Shown here piece by piece: positions 22,115 to 34,541 of a stretch of 64,000 bases of DNA. Numbering within the stretch: the stretch's first letter is position 1; each line of letters begins with the position of its first letter. The notes beneath the pieces are model-generated. The model was given only the letters and a program-made list of their open reading frames with translations, had not been told where the DNA came from and searched no databases. Position numbers and translations under genes: made by a program. Origin of the DNA: Rhynchonema sp. JSB1_4 (taxonomy: Eukaryota > Nematoda > Chromadorea > Monhysterida > Xyalidae); contig JASAMV010007854.1 of the NCBI GenBank assembly GCA_030248065.1, positions 1-64,000 on the forward strand, read 5' to 3'.

Positions 22115-24563
22115 ATCGGTCGCTTTCTGGGTGCTCGCGGATGTTGGTGGCGGTGCGTTCCGCGGCTGTGCCGGGCGGGACTGTTTTTGGTTGGAAGTTG
22201 ATAGGTTGGGTAAAACAGTGAGTTGTTGGAAATCCGCGTTGGTCATGTTCATGTTGTTATCAAGCACTCATCGGTTCGGTTTTGGTCACATGACTTTACA
22301 TTAATAACCTTTCAAGCTTTACCACCTGGGCTTCTAATTTTGTTGGCCAGCGTAAGGGTTAGGCAAGTCGACCGGACCCGATCTGGTGGCTCTGATTCGG
22401 GACGCTGTTGCTTGTTTTATTAGCCCGTTTTGACGCTAGACATATTGTAAATGACTTCTTCGAAACATGCTCGACACAGGAAAAAATTCACCGCCACCAG
22501 CATTCCACTCTGCTCTTCAATTAAGGTTATTTAGACATATAAATCGGGTTCTTTCGAAAGCTTGCACTCTTCGCCATATTTCTCGGTTGGTTTTCTGACC
22601 ATTTCTGAGTCGGCATTTTGTCTTGGTTTGAGTGCGTTACTTTTCAAGTGAACAATTAGTAAAAAAGACGCTCGTTAATCAAACGAATGCCGGACTACGT
22701 TTTCCAGCCCATTATGGTACATGCCCTTGAAGTTGTGCGTCTGTTCATTATGCCCTTTCTCTGTTTATCGGCACTATTTTACTGCCCCGATTACTCCTGT
22801 TGGTTTTTTGAGGATGAAACAGCAGTGAATAGACCAACAGATTAAAAGAAGCGTTTTTTCATGTCTTTGCACTGCTGTTTTTTCTTCCATGCCCTTGCTC
22901 TTGAGTGCAAACCCTGGCTGATAACACTGATCAAAATTGGTACTTTTTGTGTGACTGATTTGAAGTTTTCCTGTGATTTCTTTTCAAAAATTGAATGAGA
23001 GTGTGAGTTTTTTTGATATCGAATTGCTTTTTTTCGTACCGATGTTGTGCCTTTCTCAGTGATTCATTGAGTGAATAATGACTGCAAACTGAAGTAGAGA
23101 TAACTTGGGTTTTCGCTCTTTTTCTGCTGTGTTTCTAAATACCAATTCTCCGGATTTGTATTTATGGGTCAAAAATTTGTGGCAATGTATATTAATTTTT
23201 TAGAACACGGTTAACTGGTAATTCTGATTCGACCTATATCGTTCGTCGGTAACTTAGTATTGAGCTGGGTATGGCAAACATTTTCACTGGTGAATTTTGC
23301 ACAAGTGTGTGTTTTTGTTAGATTGTTTTGGTGATGCCCGTTATTCTTGTTTGTATTTCTTCGGTATTTCTATTTATCATCACATGGGCCCAGGCACCGT
23401 TATTTGTTGGCTTGTCCGGCTCCTAAAAATGATATTTGTGATTTTTAGTTTAGTATTATTTTCTTTAGTTTTGCTTATTTTAATCATGAGAACCGACTTA
23501 CTTATTGAAAAAACTTGTGCGCGGATTCAAAACTAATCCTGATTTTATTTGGTGTGCAACTTGTGCCCAAAGTCATATTGACTGGTATCAAACGTGGCGA
23601 CTGATTCGGAACTAGTTTTGGCCAAAAAATAGTGTTTATTCATCTATCAATGGTGTCATAAAAAACAGAAACAGTTTTCACCAAATTTTGAAGCAGACCG
23701 CATTAACGCCATGCCTGATATCGCCCATAATGTATAATGAGCTGAACTTGACTGGCGCTGTATATTTCGTGGGTAAACATATTTCTGGCCTGTTGTAATC
23801 GTGCATAAAAACCTCGGAGGCGGACTGTGTGGTCATGTTTTTCTTTAGGATTGCTGTTAACAAGGCACACTTCGCCTGGAATATGCAAGAGTCTCGAACT
23901 TTCGCTGAGACTTCCGCAAAAATGCTTGCTTGCATGCAGAAGTGGCAGGATTTTCAGGAAATTCTGCCTTCCGCTCACGTTTAGCAGCCAAGACCATAAT
24001 AATAATGATTGATGGACAACATTGTTAGCTACATACCAGCACATGCAAGAACCACGAGCTATCGCTTTCTGTGTGCATTGCCTTGTTCCTAGCAACCGAA
24101 AGCATTTGCCCATGAAGGATACTCAAAAGCAGGAAGTTGTGATAAATCATCTGGCTGCCGCATGTAGTAGCACTGCACCGTTGGAAAGTCCGTGATCTGA
24201 TGAAAGTTTCTCTCAGCAAATGCGGGTCAGAAGTTGGTACATGTATTTTTTGAAATGACCCTGAATGAATAAATCTACATATAATGCGCGTAATTGGAGA
24301 AGCACATATTTTCTTGTCGATATTCCAAACCGATTGCAACTTTATTGGGGCTCAATGTAGTTGTTTCGACTTGTCAATGTACCATTTACAGACACGTCAC
24401 GCATGAGCCAATGAGTGTATGGGTCCTCCAGTAGTCTTGTGTTGTGTTGTGGGCCAAAGAGCATGACAACAAAGCAACAAAAACCACATTACATATCCGA
24501 CAAACTTGCAGGCAACAATTATCATTTATGCACATGCCGAAATCCCCCCATCTCCAAGCAATC
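22115..24563. other. Intergenic stretch, nothing recognised
   Basis: It runs from the VIP36-like stop to the start of the Stum-like gene. It includes the 3' UTR of the former. The open frames present, such as 23297-23536, lack homology that I recognise and have no splice support. No obvious transposon termini are visible. Confidence 0.5.
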
Positions 24564-27500
24564 ATGTCTGAGCCCGCTAACCCGGAACACCCTCATGCTG
24601 TGGTGGGGTCTGAACCTGATGATCGCCGCCGATTCCAGCGTTTGAAAAGTGGTGCGGCGACCGTAGCGAGTGACACGGCCACACATTTGATCGGAGACAT
24701 CGGCGATGGACTGCAGGCGTCCAAGCATGCGATCACACGCAAGATCACCGTCTTCAAAGGTCGGTGTTCACGCGTTTTTTTGTTGAATGTTGAATATTTG
24801 GTGTTGTTGGTGTTTCAAAAATTGTCGAGATTTGTTCCATATTCGATTACCTATGGCCGCCGGATGCACCTGCTCTGCTGGCATATCCCCTGGCTGATGT
24901 TTCACGGATTGTGTATTGTGTGAAGACAATTTTGTGCCCAATGTGTCGTGGTGAAACCCGGCAGCAAAGCGCATGTGCCCCTCCTCGTGTGCGGGTCACG
25001 GCCGCTCTGCCAACGTTGCACCTCCTGGTCAGCTGATGTTTCACAACGGAACGTTTCACTGTGTGGTGCCATGTATAGTATCGTATAGTGGCGGGCCCTA
25101 CAAACGATCAAAAACAGTGTTTGTCCAAAACTCGTCAGAAATATACTCTCCAGGCCATTATTAATTGCTTGACTTTGGCTTGCTCACAAACCGAACACCG
25201 AGGGCTTGGTTCACGCATCGTTTTATGACAACGCTTCTCTTTTCCTTCTGCTCACGATTTCATTCCTCGTGCTTCAGCATAAATCAGAGTAAAAAGTGTG
25301 CCTGACCGCATCAAAAGACAAAATTGCCGGCAGCCACACTCTGTAATTTCGGATACTAACCGGGGTGCGGTGATAGTCAAAAATTATATGGGGCGCGAAT
25401 GCTGTTTGCTTGCATCGGTTCAGCCTCACCTCTTGCCAGGGTTGGGCAAAAAAAAACGACGGCGTTTTTTCTCAAAAAAACGACGTTTTTTAAAAAAAAA
25501 CGCCTGTGTCGTTTTTCGTTTTTTTTTAAATCCTGAATTTCCTTGATTTTCCCTGATTTTTCAGGGAAAGTACCCTGATTATCAAGGAAAATCAATTTTT
25601 TTGTCCCATTTTTTCAAAAAATTTTCGACCAATTTTTACTTTGTCGAGATACGTCGATATACGGAGTTTGACTTTCAGTGATGACCCCGGCCAAAGTTGG
25701 TCCCACGATGCGGGTCTGATATGGGATCTTAGCAACTCGCTAGAAAAGGGTTGAAACCTGTTTATTTTGCCTCAGAACACATAGAATGACTTCATTTAAC
25801 CACGTTTTCTTCCCAACATGAGCGTTTTCCAATTTTTTTGGGGGCTTATTTTGGTCATCTGAGCGTTTTAAAAAAAACGTTTTTTTTAAAAAACGTTTTA
25901 AAAAAAAACGATTTTTTGAAAAAAAAACCCTTTTTGCCCAACCCTGCCTCTTGCTGCCCTTGCGTTCAATTGCCTGTCATATGCCGGGCAAGCCTTAATC
26001 TCTGGTAAAACTGCGCTAAGAGTTTTATTGATACGCGACAAAATGCTCGTAATGTTTGAAATGGGCCTTTTGGTCGCCTTGTCAATTTGTGCAATCTATA
26101 TGGTCTTTCTGCACACAATACGGCCGTCTGTGAATCGAATATAATTTGTAGTCGGACAGAGACGTTAAAAACAGCTCAAATAATGGTTAAAAATAAAAAG
26201 CCCAGCAGAATTCGACCAGAATGAGTTATTACGACCGTTCAGAGAGCACAAGCAGTCTGGGAAGCAGTGATGAAGATGGCCCTATTAAAGAGTTCCTTGG
26301 TTCGGCGACATTATTGATTGATTGATTCAGGTTTAGGCCATCTATGGGCATGATAACAGACTGTATGGTAATTGTGTTGACCATTTGTGCACCCCCCGTC
26401 TGTGGAACTACAGATCAAAACGGCGCATCAACCAAAAACACACGCCGAGTAATGTGAAACTTCGCGATCGTATCGGATCGGTCCTGGTTTTGTCGCGGGC
26501 GATCTTTTTGGTCCGCGCTTAAAAGGGTGAACAAACTTTTACACTGGTCGAAACCAATGGCTTCTGTAAATCTCCAACAGTTTCATGCGAAATTCACACT
26601 CGAGCAAGACCGCCAGGCTCGATCCGATGACCGCAAGCTTTTGATTCGATATGTACATAGGTCACAACCACATGCTGCATAATTTAATCCAAAAACCGAA
26701 AAAAAAAATTTTCAGAGAGAACATTAGCGGTGGCCGATCGTCCCCACGGATGGAAGTTGGTGCGCGCGAATTTGAAACGGGTGGTTGAATATGGCAGGGT
26801 GGAGGGATTATTGCCACCCGGTGAAGAGGTTCGATTTATTCACATGTAGGCTAATATTACAGTGGTCAAATCACTTATCCGTCAACTCACAGTGCAGAGT
26901 GAGCGCGATAAATAATAAATGGCGTTCGGGATGAGTTGTCGACTCTACAAAGTAATTTGATGTCGAAGTGATTTGACCATTTCAGTGTTGACCATAGTTA
27001 GGCCCTACGTAATATAGTATGACACTGGTTCATTGTCGAAAGGGTGTTTGGCGTTTTTAATAATGTCTCTAGTGCCAAGGTAAATTCATGTTTGTTGATG
27101 TGTCCTTTTGAATGTACGAACAGCACCAAAAGTTCACAATGCACAATATACATGTTGTCGAATTTTCGGTACTGTACCCACGTCAGGGCTTTGATATGGG
27201 ATGTTTAATTATAGCGCGACTTTTCAGACTCGGAAGTTCAGAGCCGAACTTTTCAGGCCCAGTTTTTGAAGCCCGGCCGATTCAGGCCCAGCATATTTGG
27301 CCCAAGCCCGGGCCTGAACCTGTGCTCCGGGACTGAACCGTCGCACAATAATGTTTAATTGGAGAATATAAGTTTGTTGTCAAAAAGCCTGAATAAGGTC
27401 TTCGGTTTGCTCAACATGAAATAATAACCAGATTTTTACCACTTACACTTCATGATTCATAAAAAAATCTAATTCCACAAACTTTGAGTTTTCAATCCGG

Positions 27501-29261
27501 GTTTCGTTTGCTTGTTTGTTTGCCTCTGTCGACTTGCTTTGTTTTCACTTAGGCATGTGGCGCACCATGTCATCGTCAGTGCGAATGTACCAAGTGGCAA
27601 TGGCCAAACATGGTTCATTTATATTGCTCACAACAGGACGAAAGCAAAGGTTTCGGCGACAGTCTGGGTCGGATCGGTGCCGTTCTGGAACTCGATGGCG
27701 CAGAGGACACTGCAGCCGGGAAGGACACAGTGCAGACGTTGCATCTACCCGAACCACATGCGGAGGACTCGTTCATACAGGTGTGGCTTTACACTACATC
27801 GGGCGGAGGAAAAGGTTGAGCTCAAAAGATTATGACATGGCATGACGAAACAGCTAGGTAGGCACAAAACACAAACGATTTTTCATATGACAAGCGGTTA
27901 TTTCAGGTTTTGTATGTGGCTTGAGGACTGAGCTGCAGGTTAATGTCGAAAACGAAAGGTCTGTTTTGTGCCCTCCCCCTACTATGTCCTCTTCCGTTTT
28001 ACCTTCTCGGCAGGAGGTGCGCACCGATAGGCATGATAACAGAAGCTGCATAGCGACATTATTTACTCACCATCAAAATGGCTCACTGTTCCTCAATAAA
28101 CGCACTACGCACATCTGTTTTTGTTTCAAAATAATTTTTTTATTATTTTGACATACAGGACGCTATCCCATATCTGCCCGTCTCTCTCGCGCTGTTCTGT
28201 TTTGCCGCCAACATTTGCGCGCCCGGCATCGGTCTGTGTCTATTCTCTGTATTCTCGGGATTAAAACCCAATTCATTTTGGCTCAAATATTCCACTTAGT
28301 TGATCTTTTCAGGCACAGCACTAAGCGGCATTCTTGGATTGTGTTTCGGCCTGCCTCGGATTCGTATTCGCGAGAGCAAGCGACTGGTGACATTGGTGGT
28401 GAATTTGGGTGTGTTGTTTGCGTTCTTTATGGTGAAAATGTTTGCTTTTATTGTTGAAAAAAATTTTATTTTTTTGTCGTTTGCAACAATAATTCAAACA
28501 AGTCCTCAATTCAGGCGTTGCTGTTGCGCAAATCATGACGTTGTCGTTCTTTCTTGTTGGCTGGTTCTGGGCAATCGCCTGGGGAGGACTCATGGTCACG
28601 CATTCATGTGAGTATAAAAGTTGTGCAATTGAAGAAATCCAAAACAATGTCACAGACAAAACAGCGGGGGCCGAAATAGCGGTTTTCCGAAAACAACAGC
28701 CCCATGAATTGATGTTTGTTAGGGACAGTATAGGCCTTAACTTAAGCACAAGCCTAAGTAAGCCTAAGCCTATCGCCGCTCACTCAACATACCGCCGTTT
28801 TTTTGTCCTCCACTGCTTTGACTCTGCCCCCAAAACCAGTCACTAATATTGATCGGCCCTTTTTGGCTTTTCGGCGTAATACTAAATCGATATCAAATGA
28901 ATAATAATAATATGAACAAATAAATCAAAACCTAAGTGATGACAACAGTGACAGTGGGATCATAATAGACGCCGCGTGTGATTAGGACATAACCTACATA
29001 AGTACCGGCTGTAAGGAGAATGGTCACGCAAGAGTATCACAAAATCGCTTTAAAATAAATGTGTTAATAACTGAAAAAATATATATTTCTGATGCAGTTC
29101 AATACCGCCAAGCGTTGAGCGAGAAACGTCAAGAGCTAGCCGCAACGGCAGCGTTGGAGGTGTTCACCAAGAACAACATTTTGCATCGATCCAATCTCAA
29201 ATCGGTGTTGAAAGCGCACAAAACCGACAAGAAGGAATCTGACGCGCGAAAAAAATCGTGA
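24564..29261 (+). CDS. Stum/SPEC3-family transmembrane protein
   Basis: Seven-exon model: 24564-24759, 26716-26828, 27637-27780, 28159-28231, 28313-28408, 28515-28607 and 29098-29261. They total 879 nt, 292 residues plus stop, in frame. The last four exons are well supported: AIPYLPVSLALFCF...CAPGIGTALSGILGLCFG, then VVNLGVAVAQIMTLSFFLVG, WFWAIAWGGLMVTHS and a charged tail (YRQALSEKRQELAATAAL). That is the paired-helix PGxGT and GW.W...WG pattern I associate with Stum (fly proprioceptor mechanosensing) and the sea-urchin SPEC3 family. Exons 1-3 encode a hydrophilic N-terminus and are less certain; exon 2 could instead donate at 26845. Donors GTCTGT and GTGTGT are atypical but give the only joins restoring the motifs. 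Intron 1 holds a hAT-like element. Confidence 0.75.
25437..25946. mobile_element. hAT-like miniature element, copy 3
   Basis: CAGGGTTGGGC...GCCCAACCCTG with the exact 8-bp duplication CCTCTTGC (25429-25436 and 25947-25954). This clean, uninterrupted copy is useful as a reference for those at 718, 2410, 51006 and 58376. Confidence 0.92.
27200..27345. repeat. TTCAGGCCC repeat family
   Basis: Clustered TTCAGGCCCRGCCTGAA-type words together with GGACTGAACCGTCGCACAA. Equivalent clusters lie at 7610-7700, 32604-32762 and 49805-49965, in both orientations. It is probably a short element with internal small palindromes. Confidence 0.7.
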
Positions 29262-30098
29262 ATAGTTATATTGGATTGTGATTGATGTTGTTCAAAGTGC
29301 TGGAACTGAAATATTGCTCGTCCGAAAAAATCTCGTCAACGAATTCTTGTGATGATTGATGAAGCATTTGTGGAACTGCTTTTCAGTAAAAAATTTGACG
29401 GATGCAGTGTGGTTGTTGCAATACGCCTGTGAACCGAACATGAACCAAAGCTATAGCAACCAAAGAACAGCATGCAGCCACTGGAGCAGTGTTATATCAG
29501 GCAAGAAAGTAAAAAACTGAGAAAGTAAGGCCCCATTTTAGTTTGCAAATTTTAAAAAGAAGAATTTAATGGTTTAGTCATTTGTTGTTTAAATAATCCA
29601 GGTCTTTGTCGCCCTTCACCTTTTCCCAAACTCACAAGAAGCAGGTTCACCTTCGTATATTTCCAATACACACTCTTAGCTACTATAGTTTAAACGAATC
29701 ATGACCGAAGCGATTACAACTGCTGGATGCAAACATGCTGGTGGATGCCAAACAAAGTCCGGGGAAAAGTACTATTTTGCGTACCAGAAAATATTACTAA
29801 ACCGCGATTTTAGCTATTTCATACCTGTCGAATCGAACCCAATTTTTGGGGAACCAAAAGATGCGTTTTTTTTGAATTTTTTTGAAACGATCTACAAAGT
29901 ATAAAAAAGGTCGACAATAAAAAAAATTAAGCCAGCCCTGCATAGGCGCTTGCTTTCAAAACTGGTCGGTAAATGTTTATCCAAAAAACCACGCACACAC
30001 AAATGTTTCGAAATGTTTTACGATTTGCGCAGCAGTGTTCTTTTCTGTCATTTGTTTCAGTGAAAGTGTGGGCACATTATGCGTGGTATACCTCTAGC
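29262..30098. other. Spacer with one unsupported open frame
   Basis: A 67-codon frame at 29701-29904 begins with ATG (MTEAITTAGCKHAGG...) and could hold a first exon for the membrane protein downstream, but I see no good donor in it. Nothing else is recognised. Confidence 0.4.
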
Positions 30099-30240
30099 AT
30101 GGGCTAATAGTAATGTCGTCGACTTGGATCGTCAACGTTTGTCAACAGCTCCCACGTATAGTTTCTCACAGTCATTTAGGGCGGCTGGAGTTGACGATAA
30201 GAGTTGACCACTTGAGTTGACGACTGTACGATTAGCCATA
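30099..30240. mobile_element. Small inverted-repeat element
   Basis: The ends ATGGGCTAATAGTAATGTCGTCGAC and GTTGACGACTGTACGATTAGCCAT are near reverse complements about 140 bp apart. GTCGACTTGG and TTGACCACTTGAGTTGACG lie inside. Non-coding. Confidence 0.65.
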
Positions 30241-30941
30241 GTATGTATATGGCTGCCCTTTCGACATCTTACTCCACACGCCATCTGTTTCTGCGATTTT
30301 CGGATGCCAGAGAATTACGAATAATCTCTCCGAATAACCTCCGAGGAGGTCTATAATTTTTGTTCGTTTCGTATCAAATGGCTCATTATGCTGGTTATGG
30401 TGCTTTATTCTGGTAAAGTGTATTGTGAGATACACAATAAGCGGGACACTTGTACAGATGCTGTCTTGATTATACTTCAAACCAATATACAGTCGTGTGC
30501 CCTGTCTCACATCCCTTTAAACGTTGTTGATTCGTGGTGTTTGCCAAAAAATCTGGGGTCCAAGAAAGTTAAGAAACCTCAAAGACGACGTGTGGTGTTC
30601 ATTAGACAGTCTTCGGTGGAAGTCGGCTTTCAAGCGTGTGTTGGAAGGTATAGTGCTTTATGCTTCACGATTTTGTATGGTTAGTTAGTTCTATTGTTCC
30701 ACGTTGCGAAGTACATATCTGCGTTTCAGCATTTTGTGAAGAGAATTGTTTGTGAAAACGTCACTTCACTTCAATCACTGGAGGCCACATACGCCATAAT
30801 GTCAGGCTGGTATCTTTGTTTTTTAACTTGTCCAAATCGTGTCTCGGAACTGAAGGCATTTGACTACTTATTCAGGCACCGTCCGTGAGAAGCAGTGCCT
30901 ATTGCAAAAGAGATCTAACTTAAAAAATGTTTTGTTTTCAG

Positions 30942-31695
30942 ATAACGCAACCATTGCATTGAAACTATTGGTTGTCGTACAAGCAGTGTGTGTGGCGATT
31001 TGGGCAATCGGTTCATGCGTGTCTTTCGTATTTGATGGTGATGAAGATGGAAACTGGGAGAAGGATAAAGACAACCACGACGAACTAATCGCCGTTATAT
31101 TTCTGTTAGTTACAACCTGTTGTTTTTCGTCTGTGATATTTCTTTTTGCGGTAACTTCGCACTTTATAGGTCGCACAATGGCTTTATAAGAATTGGTCAA
31201 ATTTTTTTTCTTACCTGTTCATGTCAACGCACCACTAAATGTTCACAACAAAAAACTTTATGCAGCCGGTTTTGATGATCTCGCCATATAATTTGCATGC
31301 TAAAATACAACCATTTCCGGACCCAGGAAATAATGCGTTTTACGAAAATATTTCCGGATTCCGAAGGCCGCCCTAAACCGCTCGCACCTGGCGCGAGCGA
31401 GCCCACACGCACTTTTTCGTTTCGTTCCTGCCGCAAAGTTCAATCAGTTGTGTATAAGATTTAAATCACACCGATTGAATAAAATTTCGAAAATTCCGGA
31501 TTGATTCCTAATCCCTAATCACTTTCAGGTCAATGTTCGTTGTGCTATTTGCTGTTAGTTTTTGTCTGGGTGTGTCGTGGTTGTGGCTTTGGCCCAGCAA
31601 CCGCTACCTGGCGGTCATCTATTTCGTGTGCACGCTGCCTTGCGCCATCATGGCTACGATGCTGCTAATCGGAACGATCACCGTATGGATTGTTG
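30942..31695 (+). CDS. Unrecognised four-helix membrane protein, partial exon model
   Basis: Two exons are credible. The first, 30942-31150, follows TTTTGTTTTCAG. It encodes a hydrophobic helix (ALKLLVVVQAVCVAIWAIG), a short acidic loop (DGDEDGNWEKDKDNHDE) and a second helix, and can donate at GCG|GTAACT. The second, 31529-31695, follows CACTTTCAG. It encodes two more helices around the loop WLWLWPSNRYLAV and ends at a strong G|GTGAGT in phase 1. The phases of the two do not match (0 versus 2), so an exon is missing or a boundary is wrong. A possible later exon near 32130-32211 reads SVESWSKEDLKAAELEK. No start or stop exon was identified. I do not recognise the family; the four-helix topology with a tiny acidic loop is what can be seen. 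Confidence 0.45.
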
Positions 31696-32603
31696 GTGAG
31701 TTCGGAATCCGAAATCTGGGAATACATAGTTCGATTTTCCTGACTCAGTATAATTTTTTAAAAATGGTAAAACACTGAAATAGTTGTAATCCTGAAAAGA
31801 GTATCGTCAATCTCTGTGCTGCGGAACACGGTTAGCAGATATTGTGGAAATATTTCCGGAAGCCGTGTGGTTCAACGTGCATAGTCTCACCCTAGCAAAA
31901 ACTTAGTGTATTGGAGTTTATGCAACCCGTGTTTTGCGCGGTGTGGGGTGTATTATAGTTTGCTGTTTTCACTGTTGACTTGCGTACCCGAATGTGGGAC
32001 TGGTTTTTATGTCGTGAACACTTTCGTCTTGGGAATTCTTGAAGCAATTCTTGAGAAGTTTTTCAAATCTGACATAATCTGCTCGCTACCCTACATACAA
32101 ATCATTTCCTAACTTCGGTTGAATCGTGGTCGAAAGAAGATCTAAAGGCTGCCGAATTGGAGAAAACCTCGACGAATCCAGTGCAGTTACTAACACTGCT
32201 GATGCTGAGTGAGTCACCACTCTGTTTCTGCTGTTTTGTGATTAAGGTTGAAACAATAGAAAATGTACGGTTTATCAAATTTGGTGATTTGATCGGTGGA
32301 CACGTTTGCAAGACCGACGAAATGATATAAAGGACCATACTATTGAGTAAAATTAGAACAACATGCTGCCCTCTGGGATTGGGACCGACATCGGACTTTG
32401 TAGCTTGTACGTTGTGGAATGTGATCTGTCCTCGTTCGTAGCCAGCATCGTTTGTATATTTGGCCGCAGGCATGCACATGAACGCGCGTTGCACACTCAA
32501 GCCTGATAGAGATAGAGCTTTGACCTTTAAAGCAATATCTCATTGTGGGGCTACAACACCAAAGCCTAAATCTACTAGGTGCGCGATGTGGGGGAGTACG
32601 GAT

Positions 32604-32762
32604 TGCGCGACGGTTCAGTCCCAGGGAACAGGTTCAGGCCAGGCTGGAGTCGAACCCTAAACCCACGGGTCCAACTTGCCGGGCCTGAAAAGACAATTGG
32701 GCCAGAAAAGCCCATCGGTCCTCAAGTTCCGGGCCTGAAAAGCTGCGGAGTAAGCGACATCG
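32604..32762. repeat. TTCAGGCCC repeat family, further copy
   Basis: GCGACGGTTCAGTCCC at one end and GGGCCTGAAAAGCTGCGGAGT at the other, with GGCCAGGCTGGAGTCGAACC between. It matches the copies at 27200-27345 and 49805-49965. The frames that cross it are repeat-derived. The surrounding 31.7-33.9 kb otherwise holds only small hairpins, for example 33228-33305. Confidence 0.7.
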
Positions 32763-33945
32763 AATCTTATTCGTCGATGTGTTTCAGCGGCGAGTCTGGT
32801 TGCGAGCGTGTGCGTGCAAGGCAAGCGTTGTTGTTGTTGCGTCAGACGGACGGGATGAGACACACGCCGAACGTTGGCCCTTTATGTCACAACTATGTAT
32901 ATGACATTATCCTACATATGCTTGCCGTATCAACTTTGAAGGCAATATGAGTTGTGCAGATTATGTTCTTGATTGTCCCCGTTTCGACGAGCGCTCGCAT
33001 ACTGGCGGTGCACCAGGTCATCGTCAGTGCGAATGCGCCAGATGGGCACGTGACCACTCCAAAACGAAAACGAGCTGGTTGTTTGCTCGCTTGAAACATC
33101 ACAGCTGACAAAGGTCGTCAGCTGTGATGCACAGCCGCCACACGACACAAGTCAATTCGCATGGATTTGGCTTGGGCGTAGACACAAGACAAATTTTGAT
33201 AGAGCTGTATTTTGTAATAGAGATGGCTGCACTAATTTCGACTGCGTAAACGTTGTTCCCCTGTACCGAATGAACAACTACATTTTACGATGGTCGAAAT
33301 TAGTGCACCAACTCTATCACATGTAGACTTGCGCTCAAAGTTGATACGACCTGTGTCGCACTCACTCATGTTTCCTTCAAACATTTGTGGCTATTTGCAC
33401 ATTATCCTGCTCCGAAAACATCCAAACGTTGATTTTCTTCTTTGTGATCTCCTGTCGAATTGCTCGTGACTCTGCTTGTATACCACTAACACCTGACAAG
33501 CGTAAAAACCCTGTAGTGTACCATACACATGTGTATCCATTAATTTCGGTTTCTTTTGTTTTTCACTCCAATCAGCGAAACACATGTCAGCAAAGGTGGC
33601 CGGGCAATTGAACAAAGCCCATTTGAGCAAGACCACTTTGAGCAAGTGGAAAAGAGCAAGCCCAAAAGAGCCGAGGTCTTATTTTGTTCCTATGGCTTAG
33701 GCTTTAGCTGATTTTGGTATCGGGCTTAGGCTAAAGGCCACTTTATACTTCGTCTCGTTGCGATACAAAGAACAAAATCTCACAGAACAAGCCGCAACAA
33801 AGAGCGGCGTGTCATCGGTTGTCGTTCGTTGTGCAGCTACCCACGCTACTGTGGTTTATATGTGAAGTAAAGTGAAGTATATACCACATGAAGTTTTGAC
33901 ATACAATCGTTTATATAATTGGTTTACAGCCGACTCAGCCCAAGC

Positions 33946-34016
33946 AGGGTTGCTCAGTGGTAGGTCACCGGCCTGTAGGGCAGCTGGGAGAAAGTTCAAT
34001 TCCCACTCGCACCATT
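33946..34016 (+). pseudogene. tRNA-like sequence (degenerate tRNA or SINE head)
   Basis: It has a Pol III A-box-like TTGCTCAGTGGTAGG, a B-box-like AGTTCAATTCC, a terminal CACCA, and a T run just downstream. The T stem does not pair properly and the acceptor stem needs a bulge, so it is unlikely to be a working tRNA. The anticodon cannot be assigned. Confidence 0.45.
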
Positions 34017-34541
34017 TTTCCAATAGGGAACTTTTTCAATTTTTTCTTTGTTTTTCGGATTCATCAGGTCGAGAGGAACTCAACGACACCAAAAACAGCC
34101 AACAATAATTCGCTTGCTATCGGCGAAAAAACCATGACGAGACAAGCCAAAATTGAAATTTTTCAACTCCCGAAATCTTGTATCGGCGAGACAAAATGGC
34201 CTGCCTGGACGACAAACAAGTCTCAACGACAATCGCGGCCATCGTACGCCCTTCACAATCAAAAAAACACGATGCACAGGTTTTCAGACAACCCGTTGTA
34301 AGTTAATGTCAGGATCACAACATTGATGTAACATGCTCATGCCAGCCGGCGGTGCTGCGCTGAAATTATAAAAAATAGCGTTTTGATTCGGTCGCGCGAG
34401 CTTAGGTTGGCAGCAAGGTACCCGTATTTATCAAAAGTTATGACTATCATAGACAGAGGGCGGGCGGGATGCGCCCCAGATATGCTGATGTTATGTTATA
34501 CAGTACCTACACATACCGTACTCAGAGAAGCTCACGGGTTT

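Noticed and set aside
23297..23536. Hydrophobic 79-codon frame downstream of the VIP36-like gene
   Set aside because: No splice sites, no recognised motif and an AT-rich setting; probably chance.
27512..27845. Two longer frames overlapping the Stum-like exon at 27637-27780
   Set aside because: Three frames are open here; only the 48-codon acidic one has phase-0 boundaries that fit the following AIPYLP exon. The upstream part also resembles sequence at 33000-33050, suggesting repeat origin.
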